Below are positions 33,267-42,146 of a stretch of DNA of 64,000 nucleotides, piece after piece. Numbering within the stretch: the stretch's first letter is position 1; each line of letters starts with the position of its first letter. The notes beneath the pieces are model-generated. The model made no database searches. It was not told the origin of the DNA and saw only the letters and a list, made by a program, of their open reading frames with translations. The stretch spans positions 1,105,889-1,169,888 of the forward strand of contig DDFJ01000004.1 in the NCBI GenBank assembly GCA_002337125.1. The letters run 5' to 3'. A program made the position numbers and the translations under genes. The stretch is from Chitinophagaceae bacterium UBA1931. GTDB lineage: Bacteria; Bacteroidota; Bacteroidia; Chitinophagales; Chitinophagaceae.

Positions 33267-34817
33267 TTACTTCAGCATATACCCTTTCGCCACTTCATTG
33301 AATGCAGCAATCTGTTGTTGCTTCCATGCTTCATCTTTGTTCAGTTCCTTCATCATGATATCAGCAACTAATGGTGCGGCTTCGACAGCAGCTTTCGCAT
33401 CAAGGAACAATGCTCTTGTGCGACGTGCAAGTACATCTTCCACCGTCATTGCCATTTCATTCAATACAGACCAGTATACTTCTGCAACGGTAAAAGGAAG
33501 TTCAGGATGAATTAACTGAGAATAACCCTGGTGCTGTAAGAAGCGGATAGCAGCTGCATCACTTCCATAATAATGAAGGGGATCATTATAGTCCACTTTC
33601 TTCATCCATCCATGAATCTTCATGGTTTCAGTCTGGCATCTTGTGTACGCCAAGCCGCCTTCGTAGTGCGCTTTCAGAATAACTTCCTGCGCCATTTTCC
33701 GGTAGGTTGTCCATTTGCCTCCACTGATGTTGATCATTCCTCCCTTTGAAACCCAGATGGTATGATCACGGGGAAGCAAAGCCGTTTTTTTCTGACCGGG
33801 AATTTTCACCAGCGGGCGTAAACCTGCAAATACGCTTTTTACATCGCTGCGCTGCAAACCGGTTTGTACATAACGCTTAAAGTGATTGATTACAAATTCC
33901 ACTTCTTCTTCCAGCGGCAATGGCTCAATCACTGCCGTTTCAACACTGGTATCAGTTGTGCCAATAATTACCCGATCATGAAACGGAACAGCAAATAACA
34001 CACGTCCGTCATCAGTACGTGGAATAAACAATGCCTGGTCGCCGGGAAAAAACTTTTTATCGATTGTAATATGCACACCTTGTGAAGGTGTAACCAACTT
34101 GGTTAATCCGTCATCATCCATTTTCAGCACTTCATCTACAAAAACACCAGTTGCATTAATCACAATTGTTCCTCTTGCTTCATGAACTTCGCCACTTAAC
34201 TTGTCTTGAATTACCACACCTTTTACTTTTCCCTGGTCGTGAATAAGGTCTGTGACTCTGCAATAATTCAAAACAGTTGCACTTACATCCGTTGCTGTTA
34301 ATGCCAGCGACACACACATACGTGCATCATCAAACTGCCCGTCGAAATAAGCCACACCACCGCTGAGTTTTTTTCCATCAAGACCTTTAATATATTCCTG
34401 TGTTTTTTTGATGGAAAGAATTTCGCTGGGGCCAAGACTTAATTTATTCGAAAGAAAATTATACACTTTCAAACCCAGCCCGTAATATAACTTTTCCCAC
34501 CAGCGGTAAGCAGGAAGTACAAGTTTTAACGGGTGAGCAATATGCGGCGCATTCTTCAGCAACAAACCTCTTTCACGCAAAGCATCACGCACCAAACGAA
34601 AGTTTCCCTGCTGCAGGTAACGTACACCACCATGAATCAGTTTGGTTGAACGGCTGGATGTACCTTTACCAAAATCGTATTGTTCCAGCAACAGTGTTTT
34701 ATAACCACGGCCTGCCGCATCAACTGCTGCACCTAAACCGGTTGCGCCTCCGCCAATGATAATAATATCCCAGTGATTGGTTGTTTTTAACTGCTGTATT
34801 TGCTGCGAACGATTCAA
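33267..34817 (-). CDS. glpD: Glycerol-3-phosphate dehydrogenase (FAD, respiratory)
   Basis: A membrane-associated flavoenzyme oxidising glycerol-3-phosphate to dihydroxyacetone phosphate and reducing quinone. The 516-residue product has the dinucleotide motif IIIGGGATGLGAA at residue 19, then GTSSRSTKLIHGGVRYLQQ, and the C-terminal helical DAO_C domain from about residue 390. The start is TTG at 34817: an in-frame TAA lies upstream and there is no ATG before the FAD motif. It stands between glpK and glpF. Confidence 0.96.
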   Translation of the reverse strand: MNRSQQIQQLKTTNHWDIIIIGGGATGLGAAVDAAGRGYKTLLLEQYDFGKGTSSRSTKLIHGGVRYLQQGNFRLVRDALRERGLLLKNAPHIAHPLKLVLPAYRWWEKLYYGLGLKVYNFLSNKLSLGPSEILSIKKTQEYIKGLDGKKLSGGVAYFDGQFDDARMCVSLALTATDVSATVLNYCRVTDLIHDQGKVKGVVIQDKLSGEVHEARGTIVINATGVFVDEVLKMDDDGLTKLVTPSQGVHITIDKKFFPGDQALFIPRTDDGRVLFAVPFHDRVIIGTTDTSVETAVIEPLPLEEEVEFVINHFKRYVQTGLQRSDVKSVFAGLRPLVKIPGQKKTALLPRDHTIWVSKGGMINISGGKWTTYRKMAQEVILKAHYEGGLAYTRCQTETMKIHGWMKKVDYNDPLHYYGSDAAAIRFLQHQGYSQLIHPELPFTVAEVYWSVLNEMAMTVEDVLARRTRALFLDAKAAVEAAPLVADIMMKELNKDEAWKQQQIAAFNEVAKGYMLK

Positions 34818-34828
34818 GAGATAAGTTT

Positions 34829-34939
34829 AAAGTTGAAAGTTAAAAGTTTAAAGTGAATCAAAACTCAAATTGATCTGCAATATTAATGAAACTGTTAAGG
34901 GTTTCAGGTTTTGACTTTTAACTTTTCACTTTTGATTTT
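34829..34939. repeat. Inverted heptad arrays in the glpK-glpD spacer
   Basis: Four tandem 7-nt units AAAGTTG, AAAGTTA, AAAGTTT, AAAGTGA (34829-34856) face four inverse units TGACTTT, TAACTTT, TCACTTT, TGATTTT (34912-34939) across 55 nt. The arms can pair imperfectly over 28 nt in the glp transcript. The same unit family recurs before rplS. Confidence 0.65.
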
Positions 34940-34940
34940 T

Positions 34941-36425
34941 TTAAAAACTCACAGTTGCTTTAATTGCCTTCTTCCATCCTTCCATCAAATGAGTTCGGTT
35001 TTCTTCGTTCATCTGCGGTTCAAACCTGCGCTCCACCTGCCACTGCTGCTGAATTTCTTCCACGCTGTTCCAGTAACCGGTAGCAAGCCCGGCCAGATAA
35101 GCTGCACCCAGTGCGGTGGTTTCTGTAATACGTGGACGCACAACTGCTGTTTTTAAAATATCGCTCTGGAACTGCATTAAAATATTATTCACCGTTGCAC
35201 CCCCATCAACACGAAGTTCTTTGATTTCAATTCCTGCATCTGCTTCCATAGCTTTCAATACATCGGCTGTTTGATAGGCAATACTGTCGAGTGCAGCTTT
35301 GGCAATATGTGCAGCAGTGGAACCTCTTGTTAACCCAACCATTGTTCCTCTTGCATGCTGGTTCCAGTAAGGAGCACCCAGCCCAGTAAACGCAGGAACA
35401 ATGTACACACCTTCACTATCGTTTACTTTTGAAGCCAGTTCTTCCACCTCAGCTGAAGTTCGTATAATACCCAATCCATCTCTCAGCCATTGCACTACTG
35501 CACCGGCAATAAACACACTTCCTTCCAATGCATATTCTGTTTTACCATTCATTTTCCATGCTACTGTTGTCAACAGGTTGTTTTTGGAGATCACTGCTTT
35601 TTCACCCGTATTCATCAGCATAAAACATCCTGTACCATAAGTATTCTTCACCATGCCGGGTTGTGTGCACATTTGTCCAAACAATGCACTTTGCTGATCG
35701 CCAGCAATACCGGCCACAGGAATATTATGTGCTGTTAAAATGTTTTGTGTTTTACCATACACTTCACTGCTGCTGCGTATTTGCGGCAGCATATTTCCGG
35801 GTATATCAAAAATCTTTTCTAATTCACCATCCCACTGAAGTGTGTTCAGGTTCATTAACATGGTGCGGCTTGCATTGCTTACATCGGTAGCATGCACCTG
35901 TCCTTTTGTTAAGTTCCAGAGCAGCCAGGTATCAACTGTACCAAAACAAAGTTCACCACGTTCAGCTTTTGCTCTTGCGCCTTCTACGTTATCCAGTATC
36001 CATTTAATTTTTGAAGCACTGAAATAAGCATCCACGATTAAACCTGTGCGTTGCTGAATAAGAATGTGCAGGTTTTTCCTTTTCAGTTCATCACAAAAAT
36101 CTGCAGTGCGCCTGTCCTGCCACACAATAGCATTGTAGATTGGCTTACCTGTATTCCTGTCCCACACAATCGTTGTTTCACGCTGGTTGGTAATACCAAT
36201 CGCATGAATATTCTCTGTTGTTAAGCCTGCATGTGTTATGGCTTCTGCGGCTACACCTAATTGTGTACTCCATATTTCTTCCGGATCATGTTCAACCCAA
36301 CCGGGCTGCGGAAAAATCTGCCTGAATTCTTTTTGCGCAACTGAAATAATATTTCCATTATGATCAAACACAATGGCACGGCTGCTGGTAGTACCCTGAT
36401 CGAGGGCAAGAATATACTTGGTCAT
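34941..36425 (-). CDS. glpK: Glycerol kinase
   Basis: A cytosolic FGGY kinase making glycerol-3-phosphate from glycerol and ATP. It begins MTKYILALDQGTTSSRAIVFD with the N-terminal phosphate motif. It continues with the FGGY signatures YFSASKIKWILDN and GLGAPYWNQHARGTMVGLTRGS, and the ATPase-fold block ELRVDGGATVNNILMQFQSD. The ATG at 36423-36425 was preferred to an upstream one that would add five unrelated residues. Length is 494 residues. It is the first gene of the glpKDF operon. A divergent gene starts 81 nt away. Confidence 0.96.
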   Translation of the reverse strand: MTKYILALDQGTTSSRAIVFDHNGNIISVAQKEFRQIFPQPGWVEHDPEEIWSTQLGVAAEAITHAGLTTENIHAIGITNQRETTIVWDRNTGKPIYNAIVWQDRRTADFCDELKRKNLHILIQQRTGLIVDAYFSASKIKWILDNVEGARAKAERGELCFGTVDTWLLWNLTKGQVHATDVSNASRTMLMNLNTLQWDGELEKIFDIPGNMLPQIRSSSEVYGKTQNILTAHNIPVAGIAGDQQSALFGQMCTQPGMVKNTYGTGCFMLMNTGEKAVISKNNLLTTVAWKMNGKTEYALEGSVFIAGAVVQWLRDGLGIIRTSAEVEELASKVNDSEGVYIVPAFTGLGAPYWNQHARGTMVGLTRGSTAAHIAKAALDSIAYQTADVLKAMEADAGIEIKELRVDGGATVNNILMQFQSDILKTAVVRPRITETTALGAAYLAGLATGYWNSVEEIQQQWQVERRFEPQMNEENRTHLMEGWKKAIKATVSF

Positions 36426-36506
36426 GCAACAAGTTAACAAAAAAGATGTAATGACCGGTTAAACGCTTTTTGAACTAATTTCGCAACGATTTTGAATAGA
36501 TACGAA

Positions 36507-37667
36507 ATGAAACTGATTGAAGTAACCGATAAACAATCTATAAAAGAATTCTTGCAGATTGCAGTAGAAATCTACAAAGATGATCCTAATTGGGTAAGGC
36601 CTCTTGATAATGATATTGAAAACGTTTTTGATCCAAAAAAAAATAAAGCATTCCGTCATGGCGAAGCTATTCGCTGGATATTAAAATCAGATGATGGAAA
36701 ACTATTGGGCCGTGTTGCAGCATTCACCAATAAAAAATACAAAACAAAAGGCGATGATGGTCCTGTTGGTGGTATGGGCTTTTTTGAATGCATAAATGAT
36801 CAGTCTGCCGCCAATATGTTATTTGATGCTGCAAAAAACTGGCTGCAGAGCAAAGGCATGGAAGCAATGGACGGTCCCATCAACTTTGGTGAGCGTGACA
36901 GGTGGTGGGGTTTGCAGGTGGAAGGATTTGCTTCTCCACTCTATTGCATGAACTACAATCCACCTTATTACCAGCCTTTATTTGAAAACTACGGTTTCCA
37001 GTTATTTTATAACGAGCTCTGTTATTCACTGAATGTAAAAGATAAACTGCAGGAAAAATTTTATCATCGTCACGATGAAATTTCAAAAAACCCTGATTAC
37101 AAAGCAGTACATATAAGGAGCAATGAGCTGGAAAAATTTGCCAAAGATTTTATTCATGTGTACAATACAGCCTGGGCTGGTCATGGCGGGTTAAAAGAAA
37201 TGGATTATCAAACAGCCATTACCATGTTTAAATCAATGAAGGCTGTAATGGATGAAAAAATCTGCTGGTTTACGTATTATAAAGATGAACCGATTGCCAT
37301 CTGGTTAAATATTCCTGATTTAAACCAATGGTTTAAATACCTGAACGGACGTTTTGATTTGTGGGGTAAGTTGAAATTTTTATGGCTGAAGGCAACAAAG
37401 AAAAACAAGAAATTCCTTGGTTTGATTTTTGGTGTTGTTCCTGCACACCAGGCAAAAGGTGTTGATGCATTTATGATTCTGGAAGCAGCAAAAATTATCC
37501 AGGATAATATGCTGTATGAAGATTATGAAATGCAGTGGATTGGTGATTTTAATCCCAAGATGATGAATATTGCTGCAAGCCTTGGCACACATATCAGCCG
37601 CAGATTAATTACTTACCGTTATAACTTCGACCGCACAAAAGAATTTAAACGCCACCCGATTTTATAA
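36507..37667 (+). CDS. GNAT-fold N-acetyltransferase-like protein
   Basis: A 386-residue cytosolic protein of a family widespread in Bacteroidota and usually left as hypothetical or GNAT-like. Segments seen are the N-terminal MKLIEVTDKQSIKEFLQIAVEIYKDDPNWVRPL, the GRVAAFTNKKY strand, GPINFGERDRWWGLQVEGF, and near residue 300 GVVPAHQAKGVDAFMILEAAK, a plausible acetyl-CoA loop. The substrate is unknown. The ATG at 36507 was chosen over a TTG at 36492; a TAATTTCG box at 36476-36483 could be its promoter. A terminator follows. Confidence 0.75.
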   Translation: MKLIEVTDKQSIKEFLQIAVEIYKDDPNWVRPLDNDIENVFDPKKNKAFRHGEAIRWILKSDDGKLLGRVAAFTNKKYKTKGDDGPVGGMGFFECINDQSAANMLFDAAKNWLQSKGMEAMDGPINFGERDRWWGLQVEGFASPLYCMNYNPPYYQPLFENYGFQLFYNELCYSLNVKDKLQEKFYHRHDEISKNPDYKAVHIRSNELEKFAKDFIHVYNTAWAGHGGLKEMDYQTAITMFKSMKAVMDEKICWFTYYKDEPIAIWLNIPDLNQWFKYLNGRFDLWGKLKFLWLKATKKNKKFLGLIFGVVPAHQAKGVDAFMILEAAKIIQDNMLYEDYEMQWIGDFNPKMMNIAASLGTHISRRLITYRYNFDRTKEFKRHPIL

Positions 37668-37689
37668 ACGAACTGAACTTTATAAAAGC

Positions 37690-37721
37690 AAGTCGCCCGC
37701 AATTATGCAGGCGACTTTTTT
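37690..37721 (+). terminator. Rho-independent terminator
   Basis: Arms AAGTCGCC (37690-37697) and GGCGACTT (37710-37717) with a 12-nt loop and a T run. Confidence 0.88.
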
Positions 37722-37775
37722 AATCGAGAAACCGTCCATAACAAACGCATTCAATATTTTGTCAGTGACTAATTT

Positions 37776-38453
37776 TTAATGCCATCCGCCACGTTCTGTT
37801 TCACTGCTGATGACTGCATTGAATTCTGAAACTGAAAGGTATTGAGGAGTATAATCAGTACCTGCATTTTGAATATTTCTGTAAAAAGCACGAAGATGAT
37901 TCCTGCTTCCCCTGGAAAGATTGCTATAAACAAGACGTATATCTTCATTATCAATAAATGAAAACGATTTCATCAGATCAAATAAATCAAGGTCTTCAAT
38001 GGTTGCACCAGCTTTATATGCATCGACCAGGCTTTTCATGCCAAGCTCTGTTAACTGCTTATACAAATTCTGCATTTCAGCACTCTTAAACACACCTGCT
38101 TCATCAGATGGGACAGGATCTGTTAGATTGTATTTTTTCATCAGCATCAATACCGCATCCATATGATTTTGTTCGGCAGATGAAATATTGCTGAACACCC
38201 TGCTCCCCCATTTTGCATATAACGTGTTGTACACATCTCTTGCGAGCTTTTCTTCTTCACGCATATGCATAAGTGAATTGATTTCTTCAGTGCTTAGCTG
38301 CTCAACAGGCATGAGTAATAGTTGTTGCTGAACTAATGCCATTGACCAATCATTATTTAACGGGGTATTTGCAGTACGTTCCTGTTTACTGCAACCAGCA
38401 AAAAGTAACCCCGGAAACAATAATGCAAATGATAATTTTAAAACCGATTTCAT
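37776..38453 (-). CDS. DUF2202 lipoprotein (ferritin-like fold)
   Basis: A 225-residue lipoprotein: the signal peptide MKSVLKLSFALLFPGLLFAGC has a lipobox at residue 21. The mature part is a DUF2202 domain, related to the ferritin-like four-helix bundle. Possible metal ligands are in HMREEEKLARDVYNTLY (about residue 68), SSAEQNHMDAVLML (about residue 92) and NHLRAFYRNI near the C-terminus. DUF2202 proteins are often near redox or metal-stress genes; no activity is established. It is the last gene of the five-gene ECF operon. Confidence 0.82.
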   Translation of the reverse strand: MKSVLKLSFALLFPGLLFAGCSKQERTANTPLNNDWSMALVQQQLLLMPVEQLSTEEINSLMHMREEEKLARDVYNTLYAKWGSRVFSNISSAEQNHMDAVLMLMKKYNLTDPVPSDEAGVFKSAEMQNLYKQLTELGMKSLVDAYKAGATIEDLDLFDLMKSFSFIDNEDIRLVYSNLSRGSRNHLRAFYRNIQNAGTDYTPQYLSVSEFNAVISSETERGGWH

Positions 38454-38476
38454 TTTGTGATTTTTAACATTTACAA

Positions 38477-38743
38477 TTACCAGCCTCTGCGGCAGCCATT
38501 ACCTCTCCTGTAAAAAGCATTATTCCGGCAACTGCCATTTCCCCTGCGTTGCATCTGCGAACGGTTCCTGTTTGCATTGCCATTCCTGTTTTCATAATTG
38601 TCGCACACATTGTTTTTGTTCGCATCAACATAACCTGGGTTGTTACGATTGGTTCCGGCTGAACCATTTCCATTTTTTGTTTGAGCAGACAATAAGCTGC
38701 TTACAGCAATCGCAAGGATTGCAGTGAGGATGAACTTTTTCAT
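38477..38743 (-). CDS. Small secreted Asn/Arg/Gly-rich protein with EF-hand-like loop
   Basis: An 88-residue exported protein (signal peptide MKKFILTAILAIAVSSLLSAQ). The mature part is low-complexity, rich in Asn, Arg and Gly and strongly basic. It contains three cysteines and the 12-residue segment DANKNNVCDNYE, whose spacing fits a calcium-binding EF-hand loop. No family is recognised. It is 16 nt downstream of the Spy-like gene and 23 nt upstream of the DUF2202 gene, so clearly in the same operon. Confidence 0.72.
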   Translation of the reverse strand: MKKFILTAILAIAVSSLLSAQTKNGNGSAGTNRNNPGYVDANKNNVCDNYENRNGNANRNRSQMQRRGNGSCRNNAFYRRGNGCRRGW

Positions 38744-38759
38744 ATTTTCTGTTTAAAGA

Positions 38760-39287
38760 TTACGGGGTATTTCTCCAGCCACGCCTGTGCTGCTGACCGG
38801 GAGAATAATTATTGATTTCGCTTTTAAATAATGGCTGAAATGCCTGTTCAAGTTTTGTTTTCTGTTCGGCAGTGCAAAGTTTTTTTATGTTTAAAAAGAA
38901 CTGGTATGTATCATGTTTCAACAGGGCATGTTTACGTCCGATTTCATCCGAAAGAAGATTCAGTTTTGCAGTATCAGCCTGTTCCTTCTGCATTTCAGCA
39001 AACATTTCGTTCTTTAATGAATCAATCCCTAAAGTAATATCCGCTGTAACAGGTCTGAATTGCTGGTTAATTTCACGAAATGCATCCATTTGCTTGTCAT
39101 CAAATCCCAGATCCTGGCGCAAAAAACGGCCGTTGATCATTTGTCCACCGTAAGAGCTGTTAATCACAACATCACTCTGCAATTTCTTTTCATTGTAGTT
39201 ATGATAAAGAATAGTTGAGATGGATGCAATATTCATTACAACCAATAAAACAACCAGCCATATCAATATTTTTGTTTTGCTGATCAT
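38760..39287 (-). CDS. Spy/CpxP-like periplasmic protein (heavy-metal sensor family)
   Basis: A 175-residue protein with one N-terminal membrane anchor (ILIWLVVLLVVMNIASISTILY) and a helical periplasmic part. It resembles the Spy/CpxP and CnrX heavy-metal resistance group: the LGFDDKQMDAFREINQQFRP helix near residue 60 and the LCTAEQKTKLEQAFQPLF helix near residue 137 correspond to the two LTxxQ-type repeats. Its likely role is a periplasmic chaperone or stress sensor tied to the ECF sigma factor. It overlaps nothing and starts 3 nt after the preceding gene. Confidence 0.78.
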   Translation of the reverse strand: MISKTKILIWLVVLLVVMNIASISTILYHNYNEKKLQSDVVINSSYGGQMINGRFLRQDLGFDDKQMDAFREINQQFRPVTADITLGIDSLKNEMFAEMQKEQADTAKLNLLSDEIGRKHALLKHDTYQFFLNIKKLCTAEQKTKLEQAFQPLFKSEINNYSPGQQHRRGWRNTP

Positions 39288-39290
39288 ACA

Positions 39291-39599
39291 TTATTGGTTT
39301 TCGGTTGACTGGTAAAAACTAAAATCCTCCATCACATCATCATTCGTTAAAACAACATCGGGCTGATTGCTTTGCGGATGATAAAGATTGCCGGTTGCTA
39401 TTCCAACTGTAAGCGCCAATATCAATCCCACAGCAACAAACACAGTTTTCCAAACCGGCGGCAAAAGAACATACTCGTTACTCCTGCTATGCTCAATCTT
39501 TGCCATTACACGGGTTGATAAAAAAGAATTGGATTGCTGTTCCTTTTCCTGTTTTACCAGTTCATCAACTTTTTGCCAGATTGTTTCGTCAATTTTCAT
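39291..39599 (-). CDS. Putative anti-sigma factor-like membrane protein
   Basis: A 102-residue protein with a cytosolic N-terminus (MKIDETIWQKVDELVKQEKEQQ), one membrane segment near residues 52-72 (VFVAVGLILALTVGIATGN) and a short acidic periplasmic tail. The position right after an ECF sigma gene and the topology fit an anti-sigma factor, although no zinc-binding HxxxCxxC motif is present. The ATG at 39597-39599 was chosen over one six codons upstream. The function is inferred from context. Confidence 0.65.
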   Translation of the reverse strand: MKIDETIWQKVDELVKQEKEQQSNSFLSTRVMAKIEHSRSNEYVLLPPVWKTVFVAVGLILALTVGIATGNLYHPQSNQPDVVLTNDDVMEDFSFYQSTENQ

Positions 39600-39634
39600 G
39601 TTATGTATGTTTGACAATGAGTGAATTTGTTTTC

Positions 39635-40183
39635 CTATGCTTCTTCCAGTTTATTTTCAAGATTTTTTTTAAGATTATTCCTCGCCCGGTGAACAAGCTG
39701 CTCCACTGCACCTTCGCTGATGTGCATCACAGCCGCCACCTCTTTCTGCGGCAGCTCTTCATATTTCATCAGTATAAAAGCGATACGTTGTTTTACAGGT
39801 AAGGCGTTGATTGCTGCACGTATCATTTCAGCATTTGATTTTTCAACCAGCTTTGTTTCGGCTGCTTTTTCTTTTGAAGTGATCTGCACCAACTCTGTAA
39901 TGCTTGTCCAGAAACCTGTTCGTTTTTGTTTGCGTAAATAATTAATACTTGTGTTAACTGAAATTCTGTAAAGCCAGGTTGAGAAAGCTGATTTTCCATT
40001 AAATGCGGAAAGCGACTGGTACACTTTCACAAATACATCCTGCACAATTTCATCTGCATCATCCCGGTTATGAACAAAACCAACAGCAATACGAAAAACA
40101 TTGGGCTGATATTTTTCCATCAGCTGCTTCATTCCAAAACGTTCTCCGTTCAAAATACTTTTTATCAGTTCTTCATCGTGCAT
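39635..40183 (-). CDS. ECF-type RNA polymerase sigma factor
   Basis: A 182-residue sigma70-family factor with only regions 2 and 4. Region 2 includes the RDDADEIVQDVFVKVYQSLSAF and FSTWLYRISVNTSINYLRK motifs. Region 4 includes LPVKQRIAFILMKYEELPQKEVAAVMHISEGAVEQLVHRARNNLKK. It heads a tight operon with the anti-sigma-like, Spy-like, Asn-rich and DUF2202 genes and probably directs that operon itself. The inducing signal is unknown; metal or envelope stress is a guess from the Spy-like gene. Confidence 0.92.
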   Translation of the reverse strand: MHDEELIKSILNGERFGMKQLMEKYQPNVFRIAVGFVHNRDDADEIVQDVFVKVYQSLSAFNGKSAFSTWLYRISVNTSINYLRKQKRTGFWTSITELVQITSKEKAAETKLVEKSNAEMIRAAINALPVKQRIAFILMKYEELPQKEVAAVMHISEGAVEQLVHRARNNLKKNLENKLEEA

Positions 40184-40362
40184 GTGCCGGCCGGTTAAAC
40201 ATTAGACGTCCGTTTCGTTCATCATCCTATGGCTTTGGCAAACCCGGGACAATAATTTTTGAAAAGGTATGAAATGCAGCAACAAAGCGATGTAATGTTT
40301 ATCACAGGTGCAAAACCCAACGTTCTGCATCCTTATATTTTCCCTAAATTGCAGCCGCAGTT

Positions 40363-42144
40363 ATGGATAAATTCATTGTTTCAGCACGTAAGTACAGGCC
40401 CCAGACTTTTGATACAGTTGTGGGACAAAGCCACATCACCACCACATTAAAAAATGCCATCAGTCATAATCAACTGGCGCATGCATTTTTATTTTGCGGA
40501 CCAAGAGGTGTAGGTAAAACAACCTGTGCCCGTATTCTTGCCAAAACAATCAACTGTGAAAATTTACAGCCGAATGGTGAAGCATGCGATCAGTGTGTAA
40601 GCTGTAAAACATTTAATGAAGGCACATCGCTCAACATTCATGAATTGGATGCGGCCAGTAACAACTCGGTGGATGATATCCGTTCATTGATTGAGCAGGT
40701 TCGCTTTGCTCCTCAAATGGGTAAATACAAAGTGTATATTATCGATGAGGTGCACATGCTCAGCTCCAGTGCGTTTAATGCGTTTCTGAAAACACTGGAA
40801 GAACCACCTTCCTATGCCATTTTTATTCTTGCAACAACGGAGAAACATAAAATTCTTCCAACCATTTTAAGCCGTTGCCAGATTTTTGATTTCAAACGTA
40901 TTACCACCAACGATACGGTTGATCATTTACAGGAAATTGTTGACAAAGAAGAAATCAAAGCCGAAAAACCGGCCTTACAGGTTATTGCACAAAAGAGTGA
41001 AGGTTGTATGCGTGATGCACTCAGCATCATGGATAAAATTGTAAGTTTTACCAATGGCGAACTTACCTACCAGAACACACTGGAACACCTGAACATTCTT
41101 GATGCCGATTATTTTTTCAAGTTGCTTGATGCCATGCAGCAGCAGGATCTTTCAAATGCCATGTTGTTGTTTGATGATATTAACCGCAAAGGATTTGAAG
41201 GTGATATGGTATTGAATGCAATGGCTGAATTTTTCCGCAACCTGCTTGTATGTAAAGATGAGAAAGTAGCCAACCTGCTGGAAGTGGTGGAAAGTTTTAA
41301 AGACAAATACCTTGAAGCTGCAAAGAAAACTTCTGCATCATACATCATCAGTGCATTGAATGTACTGAACGAAGCTGAAATAAACTACAAACAGGCCCGC
41401 AATAAACGTCTGCATGTTGAACTGGCTTTAATTAAGCTTACGTACCTGCAGCAGGCACTGGATCTTTCTGATAAAAAAAAAGTAGCTGATAAAGCAAAGC
41501 CTGTTCAGTTCAGGTTATTAAAGCCCGTTGAAGTAAAAGAAAGCAATGTGCAGCACACTGAAAGCACTATGCCAAAAGCAGGTTCAGCAAAACTCATCAT
41601 TGAAGAACCAAAACAATCATACCCAACTACTGCAACGCAAAAGCCAGCTTCAAAACCTGTAACTCCACCCCCAACTTCAGCATCAGGAACAGGAATGAAA
41701 GGTGGACTTGCCAAACTTCGCCAGAAAATTGCAGCTGAAAATAACCAGAACATCAACGCCGCCAGGGATATTGAACCAGAACCGTTGAAAATAGCCTGGC
41801 AGGAATTTATTCTCAAATTAAAAGCAGCACAAAAGCATTCAGTTGTTTCCACTTTCGAAATGATGGAATGCCGGATGAAAAATACTGAGTTGTTTGAAGT
41901 GATTGTTTATGGCAATATCCAGGCTGGATTTCTGAAGCAGGAAAAAACGCATTTGCTGGAACATGTGCAGCATTTCTTTCATAATCCCAACATCAATATT
42001 CATGTTGAACTGATTGAAGAAGCGGAAGACACAAATCCTGTTAACCGTCCGCTATCAACCAAGGAACAGTTCATGAAAATGGCTGAAAAATATCCGCTGG
42101 TAAAAGAATTAAAAGACAAGCTTGGTCTTGAACTGGATTATTGA
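40363..42144 (+). CDS. dnaX: DNA polymerase III subunits gamma/tau
   Basis: The clamp-loader ATPase of the replicative polymerase. The 593-residue product has Walker A GPRGVGKT (46-53), four zinc-ligand cysteines C65, C75, C78 and C81, the Walker B segment VYIIDEVHML, and the sensor-1/SRC-type region TTEKHKILPTILSRCQIF. The AAA+ core runs to about residue 370 and is followed by a Pro/Ala-rich linker and a C-terminal tau-like domain. A TAAATTGC box at 40345-40352 may be its promoter element. It converges on the next gene with a 2-nt gap. Confidence 0.96.
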   Translation: MDKFIVSARKYRPQTFDTVVGQSHITTTLKNAISHNQLAHAFLFCGPRGVGKTTCARILAKTINCENLQPNGEACDQCVSCKTFNEGTSLNIHELDAASNNSVDDIRSLIEQVRFAPQMGKYKVYIIDEVHMLSSSAFNAFLKTLEEPPSYAIFILATTEKHKILPTILSRCQIFDFKRITTNDTVDHLQEIVDKEEIKAEKPALQVIAQKSEGCMRDALSIMDKIVSFTNGELTYQNTLEHLNILDADYFFKLLDAMQQQDLSNAMLLFDDINRKGFEGDMVLNAMAEFFRNLLVCKDEKVANLLEVVESFKDKYLEAAKKTSASYIISALNVLNEAEINYKQARNKRLHVELALIKLTYLQQALDLSDKKKVADKAKPVQFRLLKPVEVKESNVQHTESTMPKAGSAKLIIEEPKQSYPTTATQKPASKPVTPPPTSASGTGMKGGLAKLRQKIAAENNQNINAARDIEPEPLKIAWQEFILKLKAAQKHSVVSTFEMMECRMKNTELFEVIVYGNIQAGFLKQEKTHLLEHVQHFFHNPNINIHVELIEEAEDTNPVNRPLSTKEQFMKMAEKYPLVKELKDKLGLELDY

Positions 42145-42146
42145 TG

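Noticed and set aside
40184..40230. Possible ECF-type autoregulated promoter (GAAC and CGTC words) upstream of the sigma gene
   Set aside because: The words are only 8 nt apart instead of about 16, so they cannot form a normal -35/-10 pair.
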